The position numbers were made by a program, and so were the translations under genes. From Lachnospiraceae bacterium (GTDB lineage: Bacteria > Bacillota > Clostridia > Lachnospirales > Lachnospiraceae), in NCBI GenBank assembly GCA_014804185.1, contig JAAVAG010000155.1, forward strand, positions 1 through 12,252: a DNA stretch of 12,252 nt, written 5' to 3'. Of this stretch, positions 6,637-12,252 are shown in pieces (positions within the stretch are counted from its first letter, which is position 1; the number at the start of each line of letters is the position of its first letter). The notes beneath the pieces were generated by a model. It searched no databases and was not told where the DNA came from. It worked only from the letters and a program-made list of their open reading frames with translations.

Positions 6637-9125
6637 TCAATTTCAACTTTCTCCGTCAGCCTTTTTACCAGTTTCACCGCATCCGCCGCATCCCTGGAGT
6701 AGCCGTCCGCCCCTATTTCATCCGCATATTCCTGCGTGATCACCGCTCCGCCGATAATGACTTTTGCTTTCAGCCCGCTTTCCCTCACCAGTTTTACCAC
6801 TTTTTTCATCTCCGTCATGGTGGTAGTCATCAGTGCGGAAAGTCCTATGATGGCGGCGTCATGTTCTCTGGCGGCCTCCACAATTTTTTCTCCGGGCACA
6901 TCCTTTCCAAGATCAATCACACGGAAACCGCAGTTTTTCAGCATCAGGGCCACCAGATTCTTACCGATATCATGGATATCCCCCTCCACTGTGGCAATAA
7001 CGACCACAGGCAGATTACCGTCCTGTTTCCCGGCTGCCAGATGCGGTTCCAGAACCTCAATAGCACATTTCATAGCCTCGGCGCTGGCTATTAACTGCGG
7101 CAGAAAATACTTTCCTCTCTCAAAAAGTTCTCCTACCCGGTTGATAGCCGGCATCAGTTCTCCGTTTAAAAGCCCCTGGGCATCCGCCCCTTCCTCCAAG
7201 GCCCTCCCGGCCGCCTCCACACACAGTTGGCGGTTTCCTTTCAGGACAGATTCATAGAGTGCGCTTTTGTTCTCTGTCTCATTCTCTCTCCGAATCTCTG
7301 CCCTGGGCTGTTCCGCTTTTGTTTGTTCCGTTTTCCTGGTTTCCGCTTTCCGCGCCTCCGACTCCCGCTTTTCCTTTATTTTTCCCGCGGCCTCGATATA
7401 CCGCATATCCGCGCCGCGCTTAGCCATAAGCATATCCGAAGCCGCTGCGCATCCCATCAGCAGTTCCTGTGACGGATTCGCGATGGCCATGGTCAGCCCC
7501 TGTGCAATGGCCATGGTCAGAAAGGCCGCGTTCACAAAGCCCCGTTCCGGCATGCCGAAAGAAATATTGGACAGTCCGCAGACTGTGGCAAATCCCTGTT
7601 CCTTACAATAGCGGATCGTTTCCAGCGCCTGCAGCGCCGCCTCGCTGTTTGCCCCTACGGTGTTGACCAGCCCGTCCACCACCACATCCTCTTTTGTGCA
7701 TCCAAGAGAAGCCGCGCGCTCATAGACGGTATTGATAATCCGTTTCTTCTCCTCCATATCCGCGGGAAGTCCCGCATCGGACAGAGGAAGCAGAATAAAC
7801 ATAGCGCCATATTTCCGGGCAATGGGGAGCAATTTTTCAAATTTCTCCCTCTCCAGGGAGATGGAATTAATCAGCGCCCTCCCGGGATAACGGCGCAGCG
7901 CCGCTTCTATTACATCCACATGACTGGAGTCGATGGAGAGCGGCAGGTGTGTCGCGGCGGAAAGTTCTTCCACGGCCTGCAGCATCATGGCTTTCTCGTC
8001 GATGCCGTTCATTCCCATATTTACGTCCAGAATCCTGGCTCCGCATTCCTCCTGCTCCTCGGCAAAATCCAGAACCATCTCCAGCGATCCTTCCAGCAGG
8101 GAAGCCTGCAGTTTTTTCTTCCCTGTGGGGTTGATGCGCTCCCCGATCACCAGAAAGCCGTCATCCGGTCCAAAAGAAAGCGTGTTTCTCTCCGAAGTGA
8201 GGAAACGCATGCCCTCCCGCTTACACCCTTTGTGGGAGACGTTTTGGCGCACCGTACCGGCCCGCTGTCTGAGCAGGCGGATGTATTCCGGTGTGGTTCC
8301 GCAGCATCCTCCCACTATGGAGGCTCCCGCACGGATCAGTTCCGTCATTTCCTCCGCAAACTGCTCCGGCTCCATATCATAGCAGGTTCTGCCGGCCTGG
8401 TCTATGGAAGGCATTCCGGCATTGGGCTTGGCAATTACCGGAATCTGCGTGACCTCCGCCATGGCGCGCACAATCTCTGCCATGCTGCCCGGTCCGGCGG
8501 AACAGTTTACTCCCACGGCGGATGCGCCCAGAGATTCCATAACCACCGCCGCCGTGACGGCGTCCGTTCCGTACAGTGTCCGCCCGTTTTTTTCAAAAGT
8601 CATCGTCACCAATACCGGGAGATCGCATACCTCTTTCGCTGCAATCACCGCCGCCCTGGTCTCCTGCAGGCTCATCATGGTTTCCACCACAAGCAGATCC
8701 ACTCCCGCAGCAGTCAGACACCGGATCTGCTGCTTATACACGTCGATCAGTTCCTCCAGATCCATATTTCCGATGGGTTTCAGCTGCCTGCCGGTCATAG
8801 TGATATCTCCCGCCACCAGAGCCTGCTTTCCCACAGCTTTCCTGGAAAGTTCCACCAGTTCGGCGGTCAGAGTCTCTATCTCTTTTTCCATACCATACTC
8901 CGCCAGTTTGATCCGGTTGGCGGAAAAGGTTGGCGCATACACTATATTGCTTCCGGCCGCAGCGTATTCTCTCTGTAAATCTATGAGAACATCCGGATGC
9001 TCCAGAATCCATTTTTCGGGATTTACACCGGACGGCATCCCTGCCATGATCAGATTGGAACCGGTAGCGCCGTCCAGATAGATCAGATTCTGTTTTGCCC
9101 ATACGGAAAATTCCTGTTTTGTCAT
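6633..9125 (-). CDS. metH: Cobalamin-dependent methionine synthase, short form lacking the activation domain
   Basis: Transfers a methyl group from 5-methyltetrahydrofolate to homocysteine through cobalamin. 830 residues from ATG 9123-9125. The homocysteine-binding barrel (1-300) has the zinc cysteines in VGVNCSAG (C208) and GGCCGTTP (C274, C275). The pterin-binding barrel (about 313-580) has ERINPTGKK, DVNMGM, SIDSS and GLSNISFG. A highly charged linker (about 582-621) precedes the cobalamin cap (622-700) and the B12 Rossmann domain (705-830), whose DIHDIG motif supplies the lower-ligand His718. It stops there: the roughly 330-residue AdoMet-binding reactivation domain of E. coli MetH is absent, so reactivation needs a separate protein not seen here. 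An alternative GTG start at 9132-9134 adds MGC; ribosome-site spacing is poor for both (AAAGG 3 nt before GTG, GGGG 3 nt before ATG). ilvB follows after 126 bp without a terminator. Confidence 0.95.
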   Translation of the reverse strand: MTKQEFSVWAKQNLIYLDGATGSNLIMAGMPSGVNPEKWILEHPDVLIDLQREYAAAGSNIVYAPTFSANRIKLAEYGMEKEIETLTAELVELSRKAVGKQALVAGDITMTGRQLKPIGNMDLEELIDVYKQQIRCLTAAGVDLLVVETMMSLQETRAAVIAAKEVCDLPVLVTMTFEKNGRTLYGTDAVTAAVVMESLGASAVGVNCSAGPGSMAEIVRAMAEVTQIPVIAKPNAGMPSIDQAGRTCYDMEPEQFAEEMTELIRAGASIVGGCCGTTPEYIRLLRQRAGTVRQNVSHKGCKREGMRFLTSERNTLSFGPDDGFLVIGERINPTGKKKLQASLLEGSLEMVLDFAEEQEECGARILDVNMGMNGIDEKAMMLQAVEELSAATHLPLSIDSSHVDVIEAALRRYPGRALINSISLEREKFEKLLPIARKYGAMFILLPLSDAGLPADMEEKKRIINTVYERAASLGCTKEDVVVDGLVNTVGANSEAALQALETIRYCKEQGFATVCGLSNISFGMPERGFVNAAFLTMAIAQGLTMAIANPSQELLMGCAAASDMLMAKRGADMRYIEAAGKIKEKRESEARKAETRKTEQTKAEQPRAEIRRENETENKSALYESVLKGNRQLCVEAAGRALEEGADAQGLLNGELMPAINRVGELFERGKYFLPQLIASAEAMKCAIEVLEPHLAAGKQDGNLPVVVIATVEGDIHDIGKNLVALMLKNCGFRVIDLGKDVPGEKIVEAAREHDAAIIGLSALMTTTMTEMKKVVKLVRESGLKAKVIIGGAVITQEYADEIGADGYSRDAADAVKLVKRLTEKVEID
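7263..7382 (-). other. Low-complexity charged linker within metH
   Basis: This coding stretch links the pterin barrel to the cobalamin cap. It is dominated by Lys, Arg, Glu, Ala and Thr in a loose repeat (EARKAETRKTEQTKAEQ). The DNA shows matching imperfect repeats around TTCCGCTTT. MetH modules are known to move relative to each other during catalysis, so a long flexible or helical linker is plausible. The repeat DNA suggests it expanded by slippage. Confidence 0.6.
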
Positions 9126-9161
9126 ACACCCCACATACCTTTCTTTTATTTAATCTTTAAC

Positions 9162-9190
9162 ATATTAGCACGGTTTTGCCGTACAGGCAA
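9162..9190 (-). promoter_or_regulatory. metH promoter with an overlapping inverted repeat
   Basis: On the minus strand TTGCCT (9185-9190) is followed after 17 bp by TAATAT (9162-9167), with an extended TGC. Transcription would start near 9155, about 30 nt before the ATG, too short for an S-box or cobalamin riboswitch. A perfect inverted repeat TTTGCC-GTACA-GGCAAA (9175-9191, plus strand) covers the -35, an operator-like position. Confidence 0.6.
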
Positions 9191-9212
9191 ATACTGTTTT
9201 GAGAATCAGCGC

Positions 9213-9232
9213 ATTGTTGACTTGCGAACAAT
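9213..9232. repeat. Inverted repeat ATTGTT-N8-AACAAT
   Basis: A perfect 6-bp inverted repeat in the divergent metH/lipoprotein intergenic region. It overlaps the candidate -35 (TTGACT, 9217-9222) of the plus-strand lipoprotein gene, so it could be an operator for that promoter. At this length it could also arise by chance in AT-rich DNA. Confidence 0.45.
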
Positions 9233-9245
9233 TATATGATAGATT
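9217..9245 (+). promoter_or_regulatory. Candidate promoter of the lipoprotein gene
   Basis: TTGACT (9217-9222) and TAGATT (9240-9245) are 17 bp apart with TGA before the -10 (extended form). The leader to ATG 9352 would be about 100 nt. Other weak -35/-10 pairs exist in this AT-rich region, so the choice is tentative. Confidence 0.4.
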
Positions 9246-9299
9246 TTTATTGACCAGCAAACAGGTTGAATAAAAATGCGTATTCGGTCTGTTGATTCC

Positions 9300-9315
9300 T
9301 GACAACACATTGTCA
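9300..9315. repeat. Palindrome TGACAA-CACA-TTGTCA
   Basis: A perfect 6-bp inverted repeat with a 4-base centre, 36 bp before the lipoprotein start codon. It could be an operator, or a small hairpin in the leader transcript. No other copy is visible in the window. Confidence 0.5.
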
Positions 9316-9351
9316 TAAATGCGCGTCGCAATGCGCAGATGGGTATTAAGC

Positions 9352-9888
9352 ATGAAAAACAGATGGATATTGATTCTCTCCTCTCTTCTGCTCTGTATGA
9401 TATTGACCGGCTGCGGCGAAGATAAGGAACTTACCGGATTCAAAAGTGAGATAGACGCTTTTTGCACAGAGATTGCGGAAATTGACAGAGGAATCAACAA
9501 CATTGATCCCCAGTCAGAGAATGCCAAACGGGAACTTCTCGATTATCTTGACCAGGCGGACGATGTTTTTAAAAGGCTTGCCGATCTCGCCGTTCCGAAA
9601 GAATTTTCCTATATAGAGGAACTTGCAGACAAGGCAAGCGAAGATATGACACAGGCCGTCTCTCTCTATCACGATGCTTTCGGAGATACCTCATACAACG
9701 AGTACGTTTTCGACTATGCCAGCGAATACTATAAGCGCGCATACAAGCGTCTCACTTATATCATTACGCTTCTGCACGGCGACATCCCAGAGGACGGAAA
9801 TGTGATTCTCTACGATGAGGAAGAGGGAACAACTTCCGGCGGTCCGCAGGATGACGATTCTGATGACATTTCGGACACCAATGAATAA
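9352..9888 (+). CDS. Small lipoprotein of unknown function
   Basis: 178 residues and the only plus-strand gene in the window. It has a lipoprotein signal: MKNRW, a hydrophobic stretch (residues 6-18), then the lipobox L18-T19-G20-C21. The mature protein should therefore be lipid-anchored on the outer face of the membrane. The mature part is rich in Asp, Glu and Tyr and looks mainly helical (about 25-145). The C-terminus (about 154-178) is a Gly/Ser/Asp-rich acidic tail, probably disordered. I do not recognise a functional family. Start chosen at ATG 9352 because it places the signal peptide correctly; in-frame ATGs at 9319 and 9331 would add a positively charged lead-in without a better ribosome site. 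The site before 9352 is weak (only GATGGG). The gene diverges from metH and ends before a bidirectional terminator. Confidence 0.88.
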   Translation: MKNRWILILSSLLLCMILTGCGEDKELTGFKSEIDAFCTEIAEIDRGINNIDPQSENAKRELLDYLDQADDVFKRLADLAVPKEFSYIEELADKASEDMTQAVSLYHDAFGDTSYNEYVFDYASEYYKRAYKRLTYIITLLHGDIPEDGNVILYDEEEGTTSGGPQDDDSDDISDTNE

Positions 9889-9931
9889 ATTCCGATCGTT
9901 ACCTTTTTTATCAGCATACATTTCGCCAAAA

Positions 9932-9968
9932 AACTCCCCTGTATCGAAACACAGGGGAGTTCCTTTTT
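9932..9968. terminator. Bidirectional Rho-independent terminator
   Basis: AACTCCCCTGT (9932-9942) pairs perfectly with ACAGGGGAGTT (9951-9961), an 11-bp GC-rich stem with an 8-nt loop. It is followed by CCTTTTTGCTTTTT on the plus strand. On the minus strand the stem runs into TTTTTT (9928-9933). It therefore ends both the plus-strand lipoprotein gene and the convergent minus-strand zinc-ribbon/TM2 gene. Confidence 0.9.
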
Positions 9969-10035
9969 GCTTTTTATTGGATCTAACAGCAAGAACACAG
10001 GCGCAGACATATCAGATCTGCAAATTGCGATTCGT

Positions 10036-10464
10036 CTACTGCAGAGGTGTTCCGTTGGCATCCTTGTCGATCTTGCCCACCAGAATCATGATACCCTCAA
10101 TCAATCCCCAGATGCTCATGCCCATCGTCAGGAAAATGCCGACAAAGATACAGCTGAGTACAATACCAACGATCGAACATACCAGCTGGATCACAGCCTT
10201 GGTTGTATATCCCAGATAGAAGTTATGTACACCGAAAGCACCCAAAAAGATACCCAGCAGTCCGGCAGCCATCTTGGACTTGGGCTGATACTGGGCAGCG
10301 TTTTGAAGCGCCACGCCGCAGTTCATGCAGACTGCGCTGGTGGGATTCACCGGCTTGCCGCAGTTCGGGCAGAAGTTAGAGCCCTGGCCCTTGGGGGTAC
10401 CGCATTTTACACAGATAACAGCCTGATCTGTGGGATACTGCTCTCCACAATTTCTACAAAACAT
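10036..10464 (-). CDS. Double zinc-ribbon, TM2-domain membrane protein
   Basis: 142 residues. Two short zinc ribbons lie at the N-terminus: CxxC pairs C3/C6 with C18/C21 and C32/C35 with C46/C49. The ribbons should sit in the cytoplasm. A short linker leads to a TM2 domain (about 62-130): KSKMAAGLLGIFLGAFGVHNFYLG, a first membrane helix, then the second helix around 96-130. The GxFGxHxFYLG signature is clear. TM2 proteins with zinc ribbons are common in Firmicutes; their role is not established, so no function is proposed. The start at ATG 10462-10464 is firm, with AGGAGG 8 nt upstream. It has its own strong promoter and a leader of about 118 nt, and ends at the shared terminator 9932-9968. 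Confidence 0.92.
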   Translation of the reverse strand: MFCRNCGEQYPTDQAVICVKCGTPKGQGSNFCPNCGKPVNPTSAVCMNCGVALQNAAQYQPKSKMAAGLLGIFLGAFGVHNFYLGYTTKAVIQLVCSIVGIVLSCIFVGIFLTMGMSIWGLIEGIMILVGKIDKDANGTPLQ

Positions 10465-10528
10465 GATTGTTTCCTCCTCTTAATATGAATATATTAGAAC
10501 CTGTTCCCTGATCGCTCTCACCGCCTGC

Positions 10529-10583
10529 ACATGACAATGTTTTTCGACAGTGAAACAGCGCCTGTTTTCGACACAGTTCATGT
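10529..10583 (-). repeat. Inverted and direct repeats in the leader of the zinc-ribbon/TM2 gene
   Basis: Within the predicted leader, an outer inverted repeat (TCATGT 10578-10583 with ACATGA 10529-10534 on the plus strand) encloses a perfect hairpin AAACAG-CGC-CTGTTT (10553-10567). On the minus strand TGTCGAAAACA and TGTCGAAAAACA are near-identical direct repeats. This may be a leader RNA structure or operator sites. It matches no riboswitch class I can name. Confidence 0.45.
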
Positions 10584-10588
10584 TTTTC

Positions 10589-10617
10589 ATTGTAGCAATT
10601 AAATATCGGTGTGTCAA
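10589..10617 (-). promoter_or_regulatory. Promoter of the zinc-ribbon/TM2 gene
   Basis: A perfect TTGACA (10612-10617), a 17-bp spacer and TACAAT (10589-10594) with an extended TGC, on the minus strand. The predicted start is near 10582. This is close to a full sigma-A consensus and implies strong expression unless it is repressed. Confidence 0.82.
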
Positions 10618-10691
10618 TAATATCTATCCATTTGATTAATTTTTTCTAAAGTTTTTATAACCTGTCTCTTTACTGTATGACTGTATTACAT

Positions 10692-11405
10692 TTAATATGT
10701 TTTAGCATTTAAAATCTGACAGTCCGGGCAGCGCTTCTTGATCAGTTCCATAGCCTCTCTGAACTGAGCTCTTTTTGTAAAATACAGCTTATCCATCTTG
10801 GTTTTCTTCTGCGACGCAGTATCATTTTTGTAAACAATGGCAACAGAAGCCCCCGCTGACACATTCTGTCTCACTCTGGCTCCGCCTACATTGTAGGATA
10901 AAGACGTGCTCTCGTTGCTTTCATGGATACTTTCAATATCCGCCGTGCGCACCAGACTGCACCTGCCGCAGCAGAAATACACCCAATAATCGGGGCCTAC
11001 AATAAAACGGGTAGGAAATTTTTCGCTGGATGTGTTCATAAAGCTGAGCACTTCAAAATTTTTCTCATCCATCTGCCTGCAGAACAGGTTCGCATCCTCC
11101 TCCGACACAAAGAATTCCTGCATTGCCCTTTCATAGCCTTTCCGTACCGGCTTCATGGTGGTGGTAGCCGTCAGGATCCAGAACATAAACAGGATAAACA
11201 GCGCTATACCGCACCCGAGCACAAAGTGCATCCGCATAACATATTCAAAATCATACCCCACGCCAAATCCGAGTGCCACCATTGCTCCGACGATCAATGC
11301 CATCCAAAGCGGCACCCATTTCATCTGTTTCTTCTTAAATTTGCCAAGCAGCTTGGAATATTCCTCCATCTCTCTCTCCAGCCACATGTTTAACTGTCCG
11401 TCCAT
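10692..11405 (-). CDS. Two-TM membrane protein of unknown function
   Basis: 237 residues. A charged N-terminal segment (1-30, EREMEEYSKLLGKFKKKQ, probably helical) precedes two membrane helices at about 32-50 and 60-79. A soluble C-terminal part of about 155 residues follows, probably cytoplasmic. That part alternates hydrophobic strands (FIVGPDYWVYFCCGRCSLV, VAIVYKND) and ends in a helix (RAQFREAMELIKKRC). The layout of two TMs followed by a compact beta-rich domain with a final helix resembles bacterial PH-like membrane proteins of the YcxB type, but I cannot confirm that. Start ATG 11403-11405 has GGAGGG 7 nt upstream; the frame extends to 11471 but without a site. A promoter lies 38 bp upstream. 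I see no clear terminator downstream, so some read-through into the TM2 gene is possible. Confidence 0.85.
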   Translation of the reverse strand: MDGQLNMWLEREMEEYSKLLGKFKKKQMKWVPLWMALIVGAMVALGFGVGYDFEYVMRMHFVLGCGIALFILFMFWILTATTTMKPVRKGYERAMQEFFVSEEDANLFCRQMDEKNFEVLSFMNTSSEKFPTRFIVGPDYWVYFCCGRCSLVRTADIESIHESNESTSLSYNVGGARVRQNVSAGASVAIVYKNDTASQKKTKMDKLYFTKRAQFREAMELIKKRCPDCQILNAKTY

Positions 11406-11442
11406 CTCTTGTCCCTCCTGTATATTTATGTACTTACAATTC

Positions 11443-11471
11443 AGTATATGCCAGCCTGCCGCCTTTTTCAA
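11443..11471 (-). promoter_or_regulatory. Promoter of the two-TM protein gene
   Basis: TTGAAA (11466-11471) and TATACT (11443-11448), each 5/6 to consensus, are separated by exactly 17 bp on the minus strand. The -35 contains the TGA stop codon of the upstream gene (11468-11470). The predicted leader is about 30 nt. Confidence 0.7.
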
Positions 11472-12252
11472 GATGCATTTATCTCACCGGTGGCATCCAT
11501 GATCAGATATTCTTCCCGTTTTCCGTCTTTGATATATTGGATCCTATGGTAATATTCTCCATACAGATCAGTCAGTCCATAATAATAGAAGCAGTCGCTT
11601 TCTGCGTGTTGCTCTCCCTCCGGTTTTTCCCCTGCATCCGAAGAAGTCTCGCCGTCGGGGACAACATAATAGTATTCCGGCAGATCCACTCCAAACAGAA
11701 GTTCATAATTTTCTTTCTGCCAGTCTGCGTATGCCAGTTCTTCCCGCACCGCCCCCGGAACGGTCTCCCGGAACAGTTCCAGTGCATCCGCAGGCTGCAG
11801 ATTTGTCTGGAGCTTTTCATGATGAAAAATAAAAAACATATTATACAGGCTGATTTCAGGAAATGCTTTTCCGACAGGATACTCCCGGCTGCACAGATCT
11901 ACCCAGACCGTCCGTTCTCCGTCAATGGCGATTGCAAATTTGTGCCAGGCATCTCCCTCCTCCCGGACAGTCACCTTGTATCCGACCGAATAACTGTCAT
12001 ATTCCACCAAAGTATCTTTGACAAGTTCCAGCTTTCCCTTTCGGAAACGATATATTTCCGTCTCATTTTCCCTCTCCCGGCTTCCCCATCCGCATTTTTT
12101 AACAAAATATCCTTTCCCCATATGCATTCCCATATAAGGATCTCCCAACATTCCTCCTCCAAGGCTGCATTCCACATACGGAACATCATCCACCATTCGA
12201 TAAGATCCTTTTTTCAGCTGCAGCAGGATAAACAGACGGCGATCCTCACACA
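11468..12252 (-). CDS. Unrecognised protein, probably extracytoplasmic, 5' end off the right edge
   Basis: The reading frame is open to the right edge, so the true start and any signal peptide are missing; about 261 C-terminal residues are visible. The visible N-terminal region reads as beta strands (RRLFILLQLKKGSYRMVDD, then VPYVECSLGGGMLGDPYMGM, GKGYFVKKCGWGS). The pattern GG-x-x-GDPY followed by a Gly/aromatic strand and Y-x-F/Y-x-x-G-x-L-x-L recalls secreted hypothetical proteins with a repeated-strand domain; this is memory of a pattern, not a search result. A Gly/Glu/Ser-rich linker (ETSSDAGEKPEGEQHAES) leads to a C-terminal Tyr-rich segment ending IMDATGEINAS. In-frame ATG 12194-12196 is not a convincing start, because the frame continues upstream as YRMVDD with the same character. 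No function is proposed. Confidence 0.75.
   Translation of the reverse strand, partial: CEDRRLFILLQLKKGSYRMVDDVPYVECSLGGGMLGDPYMGMHMGKGYFVKKCGWGSRERENETEIYRFRKGKLELVKDTLVEYDSYSVGYKVTVREEGDAWHKFAIAIDGERTVWVDLCSREYPVGKAFPEISLYNMFFIFHHEKLQTNLQPADALELFRETVPGAVREELAYADWQKENYELLFGVDLPEYYYVVPDGETSSDAGEKPEGEQHAESDCFYYYGLTDLYGEYYHRIQYIKDGKREEYLIMDATGEINAS

Noticed and set aside
7920..8978. A 352-codon plus-strand frame within metH
   Set aside because: It is antisense to MetH, whose homocysteine and pterin motifs are intact. The composition (many His, Gln, Arg) is that of a shadow frame.
9339..9346. ATGGGTAT before the lipoprotein gene as a further copy of the ilvB leader motif
   Set aside because: It is a single half-site with no inverted partner nearby, so chance is likely.

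Overview
The window reads as a chromosomal segment of a low-to-mid GC Gram-positive anaerobe. Lachnospiraceae (Clostridia) is the best guess. The grounds are the strong AGGAGG-type ribosome sites, the sigma-A promoters (several with an extended TGn -10), the clostridial subtype of acetolactate synthase, the short cobalamin-dependent MetH without an activation domain, and the zinc-ribbon/TM2 and lipoprotein genes. The taxonomy is inference; no rRNA or other marker is present. Almost everything lies on the minus strand. The one exception is a lipoprotein gene at 9352-9888.

Read in transcription order on the minus strand from the right edge: (1) 12252-11468 is the 3' part of an unrecognised, probably extracytoplasmic protein. 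(2) 11405-10692 is a two-TM protein of unknown function with its own promoter. (3) 10464-10036 is a double zinc-ribbon/TM2 membrane protein with a strong promoter and a repeat-containing leader. It converges with the plus-strand lipoprotein gene on a shared bidirectional terminator (9932-9961). (4) A 226-bp divergent intergenic region rich in inverted repeats separates the lipoprotein from metH. (5) metH (9125-6633) is followed by a branched-chain amino acid cluster: ilvB (6506-4890), a first acetolactate synthase small subunit (4875-4390), a second one (4255-3758) and ilvC (3684-2665), closed by a hairpin terminator. (6) A two-component system, with the response regulator at 2470-1760 and a six-TM histidine kinase from 1731 off the left edge, has its own promoter just after the ilvC terminator.

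Functionally, IlvB plus the small subunits condense pyruvate with pyruvate or 2-oxobutyrate, and IlvC reduces and isomerises the products, so the cluster covers the first two common steps of valine/leucine/isoleucine synthesis. ilvD, ilvE and the leu genes are not in the window. MetH makes methionine from homocysteine, and no terminator separates it from ilvB, so read-through is plausible.

The most interesting points are these: two non-identical regulatory subunits behind one catalytic subunit; a second promoter preceded by 21-bp tandem repeats that splits those two subunits into potentially different transcription units; a nested inverted-repeat leader before ilvB that can fold in two mutually exclusive ways; and a Trp-to-Tyr change in IlvB at the position that sets 2-oxobutyrate preference in the E. 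coli enzyme. I see no CRISPR array, mobile element, tRNA or rRNA. No stretch longer than 300 bases lacks a gene.
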